The notes: generated by a model not told the origin, from the letters alone. Numbered from the stretch's first letter, positions 34,123-43,269 are shown. The stretch is DNA of 64,000 bases from Phenylobacterium zucineum HLK1 (GCF_000017265.1 NC_011144.1:1838001-1902000), one strand, 5' to 3'. Numbers and translations: made by a program.

Positions 34123-35058
34123 ATGTCTCCGACCAGACGCCAGGCCGCCATCGGTCTCCTGACCGCCGCCGCGGCGCCCGGGCTCGCCCGCGCTCAGGAG
34201 CCGCCGCCGCCGGAGATCCCGGACGTCGACGAGGAGCCCACCAAGCTCGACACCGTCGCGGGGCGCGACACCCACATGATGGCGCCGGTGATCGTCAACG
34301 GCCGCGGGCCCTACCAATTCCTGCTCGACACGGGCGCCAACGTCAGCTGCGTCTCGCACCATCTGGTCGAAGAACTGGCGCTGACCCCTGGCCCGCCCGC
34401 CCGGGTCCACACCATTGTCGGCGTGCGCGAGCGCCCCAGCTTCTTCATCGACGACCTGCAGGTCGGCAAGCGCAACCGCAAGCGCGTCCAGGCCCCTGCC
34501 CTGCCCTTCAAGGACCCGGCGGTGCACGGCGTCCTGGGGATCGACTGGCTGAAGGGCCAGCGCCTGGTGCTCGACTTCAAGAAGAACGCCATCGAGATCA
34601 CCAAGTCGAAGTCCGACCACGCCCACCCGGGGCGGGTCGTGGTGGTCCCGGCCCGGCGGCGGCTGGGCCAGCTGACCATCGTCGACGCCGACCTGAACGG
34701 CACGCCGATCAGCGCGATGATCGACTCCGGCGCCGAGGGCACGCTCTGCAACGGCCCGCTGCGGGACCTCATCCGCGCGTCCGAGCGGCGCCGCGGCAAG
34801 GTGGACCCGCCGCAGATCGTCCGGATGGAGACCCTGGCCGGCGAGGTGTTCCGCGGCGAAGGCGTCTTCCTGCCGTTCCTGCGCCTGGGCGGCCTGCACC
34901 TGGGCAACGTGCCGGTGACCTACGCGGACATGCACGTCTTCAAGATCTGGGGCCTTGAGGACAAGCCGGCGCTGGTGCTCGGCATGGACCTCCTGATGCA
35001 GTTCGAGCAGGTGGCGTTGGACTTCGGCCGGTCCACCGTGCGCTTCGAGTACATCTAG
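34123..35058 (+). CDS. Tat-exported tandem retropepsin-like aspartic protease
   Basis: 311-aa protein with an N-terminal twin-arginine-like signal (TRRQAAIGLLTAAAAPGLARA) and two retropepsin-like domains. The first has FLLDTGANVSCVSHHL (active-site Asp in DTGA, about residue 68), the second ISAMIDSGAEGTLCNG (DSGA, about residue 201). Both flaps and hydrophobic-Gly elements (HGVLGIDWL and LVLGMDLLMQF) follow. A single chain with both halves could form a pepsin-like active enzyme. Good RBS (GGGAGGAGG) before ATG 34123. Substrate unknown; periplasmic action is inferred. Confidence 0.82.
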   Translation: MSPTRRQAAIGLLTAAAAPGLARAQEPPPPEIPDVDEEPTKLDTVAGRDTHMMAPVIVNGRGPYQFLLDTGANVSCVSHHLVEELALTPGPPARVHTIVGVRERPSFFIDDLQVGKRNRKRVQAPALPFKDPAVHGVLGIDWLKGQRLVLDFKKNAIEITKSKSDHAHPGRVVVVPARRRLGQLTIVDADLNGTPISAMIDSGAEGTLCNGPLRDLIRASERRRGKVDPPQIVRMETLAGEVFRGEGVFLPFLRLGGLHLGNVPVTYADMHVFKIWGLEDKPALVLGMDLLMQFEQVALDFGRSTVRFEYI

Positions 35059-35070
35059 CCCCGCGCGGCC

Positions 35071-36021
35071 TCAGCCGTGCCGCCAGCCCCCGGCTCCGGC
35101 CTCCAGTGTGCGGCCCAGCGCGCGGACCTCCACGCCCGCCCCCTCCGAAACCCTGCCCACGACGGTGAAGCCGGCCGGCTTGCGAACCCCCGACGGAACG
35201 GTGCAGACGATCTCGTAGTCGTCCCCGCCCGAGGCGAGGCGCAGCAGGGCGGCGGTGGTGTCGGGCTGCCCCTCCAGCCAGGTGGCCGCCGCGCGGGAGA
35301 GCGGCATCTGCTCGAGGTCGAGGGTGATCGCCACCTCGCTGGCCTCGGCGATGTGGCGGGCGTCGGCGATCAACCCGTCCGAGATGTCGGCCGTGGCGGT
35401 GGCGGTGCGGCGCAGCGCCGCCCGCACGTCCAGCCGCGGTTCGGGCAGCCGGTAGCGATAGGTCAGCGAGCCGTCGGGATCCTCGATCTCGCCCTGGACC
35501 GCGGCCAGGCCCAGGGTCGCGTCCCCGATCGCTCCGCTGACCAGGACGAGGTCCCCCGGGCGGGCGCCGCCGCGGCGCAGCATCCGCCCCTCCGGGACCC
35601 AGCCGAAGGCGGTCAGGCTGGCGGTGAGCGGACCGTCCGGCATGGCCACGGTGTCCCCGCCCAGCAGCGGCAAGGCGTAGGTCTCGAGATCGGCGGCCAG
35701 GCCCAGGACGAACCGTTCCCGGTCCTTCAGGCGATAGGCGCGCGGCCAGGCGACGGCCAGCAGGCACCCCGCCGGCTCGGCGCCCTTGGCGGCCAGGTCC
35801 GACAGGTTCACCCGCACCAGCTTGCGCGCGATCAGGTCGGGCGCCTCGCCCTTCGGCACGTGGACGCCCTCGACCACGGCGTCCTTGGTGACCACCAGGT
35901 CGAACCCCGGCCGGGAGGGAATGACGGCGGCGTCGTCCTTGAGCTCGAACGCGCCGGGAGCCCCGCGGGTCAGCGGGCGGAAGAGCCTTGCGATCTCGCC
36001 GAACTCATCCAGGCCGGACAT
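35071..36021 (-). CDS. thiL: thiamine-monophosphate kinase
   Basis: Phosphorylates thiamine monophosphate to thiamine diphosphate. 316 aa of the PurM-like ATP-binding fold: [61 protein letters not shown], and [18 protein letters not shown]. It overlaps the 3' end of nusB by 17 bases, in the conserved ribH-nusB-thiL order. It is the last gene of the cluster, convergent with the retropepsin gene. Confidence 0.94.
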   Translation of the reverse strand: MSGLDEFGEIARLFRPLTRGAPGAFELKDDAAVIPSRPGFDLVVTKDAVVEGVHVPKGEAPDLIARKLVRVNLSDLAAKGAEPAGCLLAVAWPRAYRLKDRERFVLGLAADLETYALPLLGGDTVAMPDGPLTASLTAFGWVPEGRMLRRGGARPGDLVLVSGAIGDATLGLAAVQGEIEDPDGSLTYRYRLPEPRLDVRAALRRTATATADISDGLIADARHIAEASEVAITLDLEQMPLSRAAATWLEGQPDTTAALLRLASGGDDYEIVCTVPSGVRKPAGFTVVGRVSEGAGVEVRALGRTLEAGAGGWRHG

Positions 36022-36454
36022 CCCGCGCCACGCCGTCCAGGGCCCCGTTCACGAAGCCCGGTTCGGGTCCCTCGAAGAAGCTCTTCGTCAGCTCGACGTA
36101 CTCGTCGATCGCCACCTCGGTGGGCACGTCGGAGCGGTGCATCAGTTCGAACGCCCCGGCGCGCAGGATCGCCCGCACGGTGGCGTCCAGCCGCTCCAGT
36201 CGCCAGCCCTGGGCCAGGCGCTTCACGATGGCCGCGTCGATCGGCTTCTGCTCGCGCACCACGCCGCGCACCAGGTCGGCGAAGAACGCCTCGTCGGCCG
36301 AGGCCAGGGTCTCGCCCTCGACGTCGCGGTCGAAGCGATGATCCGAGAACTCGCGGATGACCGCCTCCACGCCGGTGGAGGAGACCTCCATCTGGTACAG
36401 CGCCTGGACGGCCGCCAGGCGCGCGACCGATCGGGATGCCCGGGCCGCGCTCAT
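36005..36454 (-). CDS. nusB: transcription antitermination factor NusB
   Basis: RNA-binding helical protein of rRNA antitermination complexes; 149 aa. [59 protein letters not shown], and [19 protein letters not shown] are typical. Its ATG at 36454 overlaps the ribH TGA by 4 bases, so it is coupled to the riboflavin genes. This linkage is common in Proteobacteria. Confidence 0.95.
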   Translation of the reverse strand: MSAARASRSVARLAAVQALYQMEVSSTGVEAVIREFSDHRFDRDVEGETLASADEAFFADLVRGVVREQKPIDAAIVKRLAQGWRLERLDATVRAILRAGAFELMHRSDVPTEVAIDEYVELTKSFFEGPEPGFVNGALDGVARDVRPG

Positions 36455-36915
36455 CGCCCGCCCGCCGTCAGCTGCTGCTTCAGCGCCACCATCGCCAGGG
36501 CCGCGCGGGCCGCGCCGCCGCCCTTGTCGCCTTCGCTGATCCGGGCCCGCGCCCAGGCCTGCTCGTCGTCCTCGGTCGTCAGGATCCCGTTGCCGATGCA
36601 CAGGCGCTTGTGGACCGTCAGGTCCATGATCCCCCGCGCGCTCTCGTTGGAGACGATCTCGAAGTGGTAGGTCTCGCCGCGGATGACGCAGCCGAGGGCC
36701 ACGTAGCCGTCGTAGCGGACGCCGCTCGGGCCGTGCCCGGCCTCCTCGGCCAGGGCGATCGCGCCGGGGATCTCCAGCGCGCCCGGCACGGTCACCACGT
36801 CGTACTCCGCGCCATAGGCCTTCAGCGCGTCGACGGCGCCTTCCAGCAGGGCGTCGGCCAGGTCGTCGTAGAAGCGCGCTTCCACGATCAGGATGCGAAG
36901 GGGTTGGTCGCTCAT
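36451..36915 (-). CDS. ribH: 6,7-dimethyl-8-ribityllumazine synthase
   Basis: Penultimate step of riboflavin synthesis; forms an icosahedral or smaller cage. 154 aa; [64 protein letters not shown], and [19 protein letters not shown] ([16 protein letters not shown]). It starts 10 bases after the ribE stop. In many related genomes ribBA sits between these two genes; it is not here. Confidence 0.95.
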   Translation of the reverse strand: MSDQPLRILIVEARFYDDLADALLEGAVDALKAYGAEYDVVTVPGALEIPGAIALAEEAGHGPSGVRYDGYVALGCVIRGETYHFEIVSNESARGIMDLTVHKRLCIGNGILTTEDDEQAWARARISEGDKGGGAARAALAMVALKQQLTAGGR

Positions 36916-36925
36916 TCCCGCCCCT

Positions 36926-37516
36926 TTAGGCGGTTTCGCGCCAGCGGGCGAGATACCTCGCGAGCATGTCGATCTCGAGATTGACCCGGCCGCCCGGCGC
37001 GAGCTCGCCCAGGGTGGTCACCTCCCAGGTGTGCGGGATCAGGTTCACGCCGAAGACGTCGTCCTCGACCTCGTTCACCGTCAGCGACACGCCTTCGACG
37101 GCGATGGAGCCCTTCTCGGCGATGTAGCGGTGCAACGGCCGGGGCGCGCGGATCCGCACGCGGTGCGAGCCGCCCTCGCTCTCGACGCTCACCACCTCGC
37201 CGACGCCGTCCACATGGCCAGAGACGATGTGGCCTCCCAGCTCGTCGCCGACCCGGGCGGCGCGCTCCAGGTTCACCCGGCGGCCCACGGCCCACTGATC
37301 GAGAGTGGTGCGCGACAGCGTCTCGCCCGACACCTCGACGGCGAACCAGCCCGGACCCTTCTCCACGATCGTCAGGCAGCAGCCCGCGTGGCTGACCGAG
37401 GCGCCGATGTCGAGGGTGGAGGTGTCGAACGCGGTCTCGATCTCGAACCTGCGGTCGCGATTGGTCTCCCGCACAGACCGCACGCGGCCCACGTCGGTGA
37501 CGATGCCGGTGAACAT
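36926..37516 (-). CDS. ribE: riboflavin synthase alpha chain
   Basis: Dismutates two lumazines to riboflavin. 196 aa with two similar barrel halves: [15 protein letters not shown] at the start (family hallmark MFTGII/V), [17 protein letters not shown], and [26 protein letters not shown] in the second half. It starts one base before the stop of the RibD-like gene, so the two are coupled. No FMN riboswitch was found upstream in this cluster. Confidence 0.95.
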   Translation of the reverse strand: MFTGIVTDVGRVRSVRETNRDRRFEIETAFDTSTLDIGASVSHAGCCLTIVEKGPGWFAVEVSGETLSRTTLDQWAVGRRVNLERAARVGDELGGHIVSGHVDGVGEVVSVESEGGSHRVRIRAPRPLHRYIAEKGSIAVEGVSLTVNEVEDDVFGVNLIPHTWEVTTLGELAPGGRVNLEIDMLARYLARWRETA

Positions 37517-38161
37517 CTAGATCCTTTCGTAGCGTTCCCAGAGGTCGTCGCCCAGTTCGCGGACCTCGACGCGCCGGAAATGGGGCGCATCCACAAGCGC
37601 TGCAACGGCCAGGGCGCCGACGCCCGGCCGCCCTTCCCCGCCGATCACGATGGGCGCGCGGAACCACTCCAGGGCGTCCACGAGGCCGCAGCGCAGGAAG
37701 CTCGCCGCCACCTGGCCGCCGCCCTCGACGAAGATCCGCGACAGGCCTTCGGCGGCCAGGGCTGCCACGACCGTCTTCAGCTCGGGCCGGTCTTCGCCCA
37801 CGGCGCGAACCTGGACCACCCGCACGCTGGCCGCAGTCAGCGCCGGATCCGGCGCGCTCGTGGCCACCACATAGGTCGGGATGTCGCGCGCGGTCGTCAC
37901 CAGCCGGCAGCCGGGCGTCAGCCGCTGGCGGCTGTCCAGCACCACGCGCGCCGGCTGGCGGCCGTTCCAGCCGGGCAGCCGCACGGTCAGCTCGGGATCG
38001 TCGGCCAGGGCCGTCTCGATGCCGATCAGCACGGCCTCGTGCTCGGCGCGGAGCTGGTGGACGGCCCGGCGCGCGGGCTCGCCGGTGATCCAGCGGCTCT
38101 CGCCGGACGCCGTGGCGATCCGCCCGTCGAGGGACGTGGCGAGCTTGAGGGTGACGCTCAT
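37517..38161 (-). CDS. RibD C-terminal reductase domain protein (no deaminase domain)
   Basis: 214-aa protein consisting only of the dihydrofolate-reductase-like RibD C domain. Motifs: LKLATSLDGRIATASGESRWITG, LRAEHEAVLIGIETALADDPELTVR, and IFVEGGGQVAASFLRCGLVDALEWF. A normal RibD of about 360 aa also has an N-terminal CMP/dCMP-type deaminase with HAE and PCxxxxxxxxC motifs, which is not found upstream in any frame. It is followed directly by ribE and ribH. It is either the reductase half of a split RibD or a related pyrimidine reductase. Confidence 0.85.
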   Translation of the reverse strand: MSVTLKLATSLDGRIATASGESRWITGEPARRAVHQLRAEHEAVLIGIETALADDPELTVRLPGWNGRQPARVVLDSRQRLTPGCRLVTTARDIPTYVVATSAPDPALTAASVRVVQVRAVGEDRPELKTVVAALAAEGLSRIFVEGGGQVAASFLRCGLVDALEWFRAPIVIGGEGRPGVGALAVAALVDAPHFRRVEVRELGDDLWERYERI

Positions 38162-38217
38162 TCGGGTGCGTTCATGGCCGGAAAGCCGCTGCGCGACAAG
38201 GCGGGGCCGAACAGCCG

Positions 38218-39156
38218 CTAGTCGGGCGCCTCGCCCACCGCGCCCGCCAGCCAGCCGCGCGTGGCGCGGGCCTCGCCCAGGAGCCATTCGCGGAACCGCT
38301 GCACCGGCCGGCGGCCGTCGACATCGGCGCGGAAGCGGGCGTGGAAGCCGTGGGCGCTCCAGCGACCGGTGGATATCGGATACGGCAGCCCGATCTCGCC
38401 GGCGTCCAGCCGGTCGCCGATCAGGGCCATGCCGCACAGCGTGACGCCGGCGTCGGCGCGGACCGCGTCCAGCGCCGCCGTGATCCGCCGAAAGCGCATG
38501 CCGCGCTCGGGCGCGCTGCGCTGGACGGCGTTGGCCGCCACCCAATCCGGCCAGGAAAGCCCGGCGGGGTCGTCCTTGTAGAAGTCGAGGTGGACGAGCG
38601 GAAAGCCTTCCAGCCGGATCTCGCGCGCGATAGCGGCGGTGCGCTCGACATTCTCGGGCGAGGTGACCGGCAGCACATAGTCGCGGAACAGCAGGTCGGA
38701 GTTGGGGGCGTCGCGCGGCGGACCGTAGCTGATCTCGCAGTCGACGCGGCCGATGCGGTGGGGCGCCTCGCCCTCGCCGTTGATGTTGAAGAGGATGTTC
38801 GGGTGCGCCGCCCGGAACCGCTCCAGCCTGGGGGCCAGCCAGAGGTCGACGAAGTCGGAGGCCGCCGCCAGGTGCAGCTCATGGCCCCGCTGCAGCTCAA
38901 GCTCCCGCGCCGCCGCCGCCAGTTCCTCGAACCCGCGGTTCAGATGCGCCAGCGCCGGGACGAGGCCAGGGGCCGGCCGCAGGCCCGAGCGCCCGCGGGT
39001 CAACAGTTCGACGCCCAGGTAGTCCTCCAGCGCCTTCACTCGCTGGCCGACCGCGGCGGGCGTGATCCCCAGCGCCTCTGCGGCGGCGATGAAAGAGCCC
39101 TTCCGGACCGCCAGCTCCAGCGCCTGGAGCGATCTGAGGTACGTCGGCGCCACCAT
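38218..39156 (-). CDS. LysR family transcriptional regulator (GcvA-like)
   Basis: 312-aa LTTR. The N-terminal helix-turn-helix is YLRSLQALELAVRKGSFIAAAEALGITPAAVGQRVKALEDYLGVELLTR, and the C-terminal effector-binding domain follows, with the GcvA-type phrase DCEISYGPPRDAP. ATG at 39156. It is divergent from the DUF4242/diiron gene pair, and an ACTAA-N9-TTAGT inverted repeat lies in the intergenic gap, so it probably controls those genes and itself. Effector unknown. Confidence 0.87.
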   Translation of the reverse strand: MVAPTYLRSLQALELAVRKGSFIAAAEALGITPAAVGQRVKALEDYLGVELLTRGRSGLRPAPGLVPALAHLNRGFEELAAAARELELQRGHELHLAAASDFVDLWLAPRLERFRAAHPNILFNINGEGEAPHRIGRVDCEISYGPPRDAPNSDLLFRDYVLPVTSPENVERTAAIAREIRLEGFPLVHLDFYKDDPAGLSWPDWVAANAVQRSAPERGMRFRRITAALDAVRADAGVTLCGMALIGDRLDAGEIGLPYPISTGRWSAHGFHARFRADVDGRRPVQRFREWLLGEARATRGWLAGAVGEAPD

Positions 39157-39164
39157 GGAGTCTT

Positions 39165-39183
39165 ACTAAGCAAAACCTTTAGT
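39165..39183. promoter_or_regulatory. candidate LysR operator
   Basis: ACTAA (39165-39169) and TTAGT (39179-39183) form an inverted repeat with a 9-base spacer, 9 bases upstream of the LysR start codon, in the 108-base divergent gap to the DUF4242 gene. The T-N11-A-like dyad is typical of LTTR recognition sites. A second TTTAG lies near 39200. Confidence 0.5.
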
Positions 39184-39264
39184 GATGGCCAGATTGTTTA
39201 GATTGCAGCGTTCTGCGAGCGACGCGACACTGAGGTCATCGAGGGAAGTGCACGAGGCGGCGCC

Positions 39265-39549
39265 ATGGGCCAACTCAGACGTTTCCTGGTCGAGCGCGAC
39301 GTCTCCGGCATAGGCGGCATGTCCATTGTCGAACTGTGCGGCGTGGCCCGCGCCTCGAACCAGGCGATCGAAAAGATCGGCGGAAACATCCAGTGGCAGC
39401 ACAGCTACGTCGCTGGGGACCGCACGTACTGCATCTACCTCGCGGACGGCGAGGACACGATCCGTGCCCACGCCGAACTCAGCGGCTTCCCGGTGACCCG
39501 GATCACCGAGGTGCCGCAGATCATCGACCCGACAACCGCCAACAACTGA
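39265..39549 (+). CDS. DUF4242 (SCO4226 nickel-binding-like) protein
   Basis: 94-aa ferredoxin-like-fold protein. LRRFLVERDVSGIGGMS, GGNIQWQHSYVAGDRTYCIYLADGEDTIRAHAELSGFPVTRITEV fits DUF4242, including the conserved W-HSYV and YC-Y positions. A Streptomyces relative binds nickel; function is otherwise unknown. It precedes a ferritin-like diiron protein by 67 bases and is divergent from a LysR regulator. Confidence 0.8.
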   Translation: MGQLRRFLVERDVSGIGGMSIVELCGVARASNQAIEKIGGNIQWQHSYVAGDRTYCIYLADGEDTIRAHAELSGFPVTRITEVPQIIDPTTANN

Positions 39550-39616
39550 CGGCGGCTGCTCCACCCGCCGCGGCTGCGCCCTCGGAGGGCGCGGCGCCGC
39601 GCGAGGAGAAACGACT

Positions 39617-40528
39617 ATGATCCAAGGCCACAGCTACGAGCGCCTGCTCGAGATCTCGAAGCGCGTGAACTGGCGCGTCGAGGACATCATCGGCCCCGAC
39701 AAGCCGATGGACTTCAGCAAGCCCTTCCTGCCCGAGACCTTCGCCCGCACCGGCGAACTGGACTTCCTGAGCCCGGCCGAGCGGCTGAAGCTCAACCAGA
39801 TCCGCGGCTTCGGCTACCTGGCCATGTTCGAGCTGGTCGAGCGCTGCATCCTGCCGGCGATCGAGGAGCACGTGCCTTCCCGGCCCGGCCAGGACCCCCA
39901 TCGCACGGCGGCCCTGCAGAACTTCGCCCACGAGGAAGCCAAGCACATCGAGCTCTTCGTCCGGTTCCGGAAGGCGTTCACCGACGGCTTCGACGTGGCC
40001 TGCGGCGTCATCGGCCCGGCCGAGGACATCGGCGCCGCGATCCGCGGCCACGGCAAGCTGGGCGTCGCGCTCTTCGTCCTCGCCATCGAATGGGCGACCC
40101 AGCAGCACTGGCTGGAGAGCGTGCAGGACGACGAGGGGCTCGATCCGCAGATCAAGAGCCTCCTTCGGCACCACTGGATGGAGGAATCCCAGCACGCGAA
40201 GCTCGACGCCCTGGTCTTCTACGAACTCGCCGAGAAGGCCGGTCCTGACGGTGTCATGCAGGCGGTGGAGGAGTTCCTGCGGATCGGCGCCTTCATCGAC
40301 GGCGGCCTGGCCCAGCAGGCCGAGCTCGACCTCGACGCCTTCGAGCGCGCCACGGGCCGGCGGCTCACCGGCGGCCAGCGCGCGCAGTTCATCGCCAGCC
40401 AGCACCAGGCCCAGCGCTGGACCTTCCTGGGCTCGGCGCTCGTCAACCAGGGCTTCCTGAAGGCGCTGGGGGAGATCAGCCCCGCGGGCCGGGCCAGGCT
40501 GGAAGAGGTTGCGCCGGCCTTCTGTTAG
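39617..40528 (+). CDS. ferritin-like diiron protein
   Basis: 303-aa soluble protein with clustered metal-ligand motifs: MFELVERCILPAIEEHV (about residue 75), NFAHEEAKHIELF (about 112), IEWATQQHWLE (about 157), and HHWMEESQHAKLDALVFYEL (about 180). The repeated ExxH pattern matches the ferritin-like oxygenase/oxidase families. Good RBS (GCGAGGAGAAACG) before ATG 39617. It is likely co-transcribed with the DUF4242 gene. An enzymatic role (N-oxygenase-like or other) is possible but not shown by sequence. Confidence 0.78.
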   Translation: MIQGHSYERLLEISKRVNWRVEDIIGPDKPMDFSKPFLPETFARTGELDFLSPAERLKLNQIRGFGYLAMFELVERCILPAIEEHVPSRPGQDPHRTAALQNFAHEEAKHIELFVRFRKAFTDGFDVACGVIGPAEDIGAAIRGHGKLGVALFVLAIEWATQQHWLESVQDDEGLDPQIKSLLRHHWMEESQHAKLDALVFYELAEKAGPDGVMQAVEEFLRIGAFIDGGLAQQAELDLDAFERATGRRLTGGQRAQFIASQHQAQRWTFLGSALVNQGFLKALGEISPAGRARLEEVAPAFC

Positions 40529-40542
40529 GCCCGCGACGACGG

Positions 40543-40578
40543 GAGCGCCGGCAGGAATACCCGAGCCGGCCGGCGCTC
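40543..40578. terminator. terminator between diiron gene and nrdR
   Basis: GAGCGCCGGC (40543-40552) pairs with GCCGGCGCTC (40569-40578), a perfect 10-bp stem with a 16-base loop, between convergent genes; TT follows on the plus side. Confidence 0.6.
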
Positions 40579-40596
40579 TTCGTCAGGACTCTTCCG

Positions 40597-41064
40597 TCAG
40601 GATTCGGCGGCCTCGCTCAGGCCTTCCTCGCCCAGGAACCGGGCGAAGTCCTGGGTCTCGCGGAAGTCGCGGTACACCGAGGCGTAGCGGACATAGGCCA
40701 CGTCATCGAGCTGCTTGAGCTGCTTCATCACCAGCTCGCCGATGGTCGAGGACGGCAGCTCGGTTTCGCCCATGCTCTCGAGCTGGCGGACGATGGTCGA
40801 GATCATCCGCTCGATCCGCTCGGGCTCCACCGGCCGCTTGCGCAGGGCGATGGAGATGGACCGGGCCAGCTTGTCCCGGTCGAAGGGCGTGCGCCGGCCC
40901 GACCGCTTCAGGATGGTGATCTCGCGCAGCTGCACGCGCTCGAAGGTCGTGAAGCGGCCTTCGCACTGCGGGCACAGCCGCCTGCGCCGGATGGCCGCGC
41001 CGTCTTCCGACGGGCGGCTGTCCTTCACCTGGGTCTCGTCGTGGCCGCAGAACGGGCAGCGCAT
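40597..41064 (-). CDS. nrdR: transcriptional repressor NrdR
   Basis: Zinc-ribbon plus ATP-cone regulator of ribonucleotide reductase genes; 155 aa. Zinc ligands [17 protein letters not shown] and [22 protein letters not shown]-cone [22 protein letters not shown]. It starts 31 bases after the glyA stop. The glyA-nrdR order is common in Alphaproteobacteria and links nucleotide and one-carbon metabolism. ATP/dATP binding is expected from the family. Confidence 0.95.
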   Translation of the reverse strand: MRCPFCGHDETQVKDSRPSEDGAAIRRRRLCPQCEGRFTTFERVQLREITILKRSGRRTPFDRDKLARSISIALRKRPVEPERIERMISTIVRQLESMGETELPSSTIGELVMKQLKQLDDVAYVRYASVYRDFRETQDFARFLGEEGLSEAAES

Positions 41065-41095
41065 ATCTAGCCCCCTTCCCGACCACTTAACGCTA

Positions 41096-42391
41096 TTAGC
41101 TGTAGATGGGGAAGCGCTTCGTCAGCGCCAGCACCTCGCCGCGCACCTTCTGTTCGACCGGCGTCGGATCCTCGCCCGACGCCACCGCATCCAGCACCTC
41201 GCCGATCCACTTGCCGACCTGCCGGAACTCGCCCGGGCCGAAGCCGCGGGTGGTGCCGGCCGGCGTGCCGACGCGCAGGCCGGAGGTCTGCATCGGCGGC
41301 AGGGGATCGCCCGGGATCGAGTTCTTGTTGGTGGTGATCCCGGCCCGCTCCAGCGCGATCTCGGCGTCGGCGCCCGAGACGCCCTTGGGCGTCAGGTCCA
41401 CCAGCATCAGGTGGCTGTCGGTGCCGTTGGAGACGATCTTGAAGCCGACGCTCTGCAGGCTCTCGGCCAGCGCGCGGGCGTTCTCGATCACCTGGCGGGC
41501 GTACTGCTTGAACTCGGGCTTCAGCGCCTCGCCGAAGGCCACGGCCTTGGCGGCGATGACGTGCATGAGCGGGCCGCCCTGCAGGCCCGGGAAGACGGCG
41601 CTGTCGATCTTCTTGGCCAGCTTCTTGTCGTTGGTCAGGATCATGCCGCCGCGCGGACCCCGAAGGGTCTTGTGCGTCGTCGTCGTGACGATGTGGGCGT
41701 GCGGGAACGGGTTCGGGTACTCGCCCGCCACGATCAGGCCGGCATAGTGGGCCACGTCGCACATCAGGATCGCGCCCACTTCGTCGGCGATCTCGCGGAA
41801 TTTCTTGAAGTCGATGTGGCGCGAATAGGCCGAGCCGCCGGCGATGATCACCTTCGGGTTGTTCGCCTTGGCGACCTCGTAGGCCTCGTCGTAGTCGATC
41901 AGGTGGTCCTGGGCGCGCACGCCGTAGGCCACGGGGCTGAACCACTTGCCCGACTGGTTGACGCTCTTGCCGTGCGTCAGGTGGCCGCCGTGGTCCAGGT
42001 TCATGCCCATGAAGGTGTCGCCCGGCGTCATGGTGACCATGAACACCGCCTGGTTGGCCTGGCTGCCCGAGTGGGGCTGGACGTTGGCGTGTTCGCAGCC
42101 GAACAGCTGCTTGGCCCGCTCGATGGCCAGGCGCTCGACCTCGTCCACGACTTCGCAGCCGCCGTAGTAGCGCTTGCCGGGATAGCCCTCGGCGTACTTG
42201 TTCGTCAGCACGCTGCCCTGGGCGTCCAGCACCGCCTTCGAGACGATGTTCTCCGAGGCGATCAGCTCGATCTGGTCCTGCTGCCGCTTCAACTCGCCCG
42301 CCAGGATCTCGGCCACGGCCGGGTCGGCCGACCCCACGCCCTGAAGGAAGAAATCGTCCGACGACGCTTGCGATTGCACGTGCACGTTCAA
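41096..42391 (-). CDS. glyA: serine hydroxymethyltransferase
   Basis: PLP enzyme interconverting serine and glycine with tetrahydrofolate. 431 aa from TTG at 42391 (AAAGG 7 bases upstream); GTG at 42385 or 42379 would shorten it by 2 or 4 residues. Core: [52 protein letters not shown], and the PLP lysine in [17 protein letters not shown]. Upstream of nrdR on the minus strand. The start choice among TTG/GTG is uncertain. Confidence 0.94.
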   Translation of the reverse strand: MNVHVQSQASSDDFFLQGVGSADPAVAEILAGELKRQQDQIELIASENIVSKAVLDAQGSVLTNKYAEGYPGKRYYGGCEVVDEVERLAIERAKQLFGCEHANVQPHSGSQANQAVFMVTMTPGDTFMGMNLDHGGHLTHGKSVNQSGKWFSPVAYGVRAQDHLIDYDEAYEVAKANNPKVIIAGGSAYSRHIDFKKFREIADEVGAILMCDVAHYAGLIVAGEYPNPFPHAHIVTTTTHKTLRGPRGGMILTNDKKLAKKIDSAVFPGLQGGPLMHVIAAKAVAFGEALKPEFKQYARQVIENARALAESLQSVGFKIVSNGTDSHLMLVDLTPKGVSGADAEIALERAGITTNKNSIPGDPLPPMQTSGLRVGTPAGTTRGFGPGEFRQVGKWIGEVLDAVASGEDPTPVEQKVRGEVLALTKRFPIYS

Positions 42392-42579
42392 GGGCGGGCC
42401 TTTCTGGGCTGGCGATGAGTCTTCCGGCGGAGGGCGTTCTTTACTCCTTCGCCGCGCCGGTTCCAACCGCGCACGGGCGCGCGGGAACCAACCTCGGCGC
42501 CCGGCGTTGAGCGGCTTGGGCCGAGGTGCAGCCGTAGAGCGCGCCGGCTCATCTGTGCAGCGTGGAAAAAGGGGGTTTC

Positions 42580-43014
42580 ATGAGCGTTGGACCCGACTCC
42601 GGGGCTCCGTCGGGAGAGGACATCCTGCGCCTCGGCGCAGGCATCGTCGCCGCCTATGTCAGCCGCAACGCGGTCTCGGCCGAACAGGTCCCGGACATCA
42701 TCCGAACCGTCCACCAGACGCTCGAGCAACTCACCCGCGGCCCGTCCGCGCCCACGCCCGAGGAACGCCCCAAGCCGGCGGTCCCCATCGGCCGGTCCGT
42801 CCAGCACGACTACATCGTCTGCCTCGAGGACGGGAAGAAGCTGAAGATGCTGAAGCGGTACCTGCGGTCCCGCTACAACATGAGCCCCGACGAATACCGC
42901 CGTCGCTGGGGCCTGCCGCCCGACTATCCCATGGTCGCCCCGGCCTACGCCGCCCGCCGCTCGGACTTCGCCAAGAAGATCGGGCTGGGCCGCGGGGTCC
43001 GACGGAGGAAGTAA
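42580..43014 (+). CDS. MucR family transcriptional regulator
   Basis: 144-aa Ros/MucR regulator with the family's N-terminal helical part and C-terminal DNA-binding domain (VCLEDGKKLKMLKRYLRSRYNMSPDEYRRRWGLP), ending in a basic tail GLGRGVRRRK. In classic Ros the zinc finger uses two Cys and two His. Here one Cys remains, the second is Asp, and both His positions read Tyr/Arg (KRYLRSRYNM), so zinc binding is probably lost while the fold may remain. RBS AGGGGG precedes ATG 42580. In Caulobacter, MucR proteins control cell-cycle genes. It is coupled to the next small gene (TAATG). Confidence 0.88.
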   Translation: MSVGPDSGAPSGEDILRLGAGIVAAYVSRNAVSAEQVPDIIRTVHQTLEQLTRGPSAPTPEERPKPAVPIGRSVQHDYIVCLEDGKKLKMLKRYLRSRYNMSPDEYRRRWGLPPDYPMVAPAYAARRSDFAKKIGLGRGVRRRK

Positions 43015-43256
43015 TGCCCCAGCTGAAGACCGACCCCGCCCTGCGCCCGTTCAGCGAGAGCGGCTACGAGATCCTGGACGAGGAGCTCGACACCCGCCGC
43101 GAGGTGGCGATCTGGTCGGTCGACCCCCTGGCGCCCCGGCTGGGCGACCTGTTCACGGTCGAAAGCCGCGGGGTGGTGCACGAGGTGGCGGTCGTCCAGC
43201 TCGCCACGTTCAAGGGCGGCTGGAGCGCCGTCTGCCGGGTGACCGACGTCTTCTGA
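43014..43256 (+). CDS. conserved small protein of unknown function, coupled to mucR
   Basis: 80-aa acidic protein overlapping the MucR gene stop by one base (TAATG). PFSESGYEILDEELDTRREVAIWSVDPLAPRLGDLFTVESRGVVHEVAVVQLATFKGGWSAVCRVTDVF is beta-rich, with no signal peptide or known motif. The tight coupling suggests it works with, or is regulated alongside, the MucR regulator. Its presence in close relatives is expected but was not checked. Confidence 0.7.
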   Translation: MPQLKTDPALRPFSESGYEILDEELDTRREVAIWSVDPLAPRLGDLFTVESRGVVHEVAVVQLATFKGGWSAVCRVTDVF

Positions 43257-43269
43257 TCCGGTGCGGCCG

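Noticed and set aside
38162..38545. Upstream in-frame extension of the RibD-like gene as a deaminase domain
   Set aside because: No HAE or PCxxC motifs; it is the shadow of the LysR gene's 3' end.
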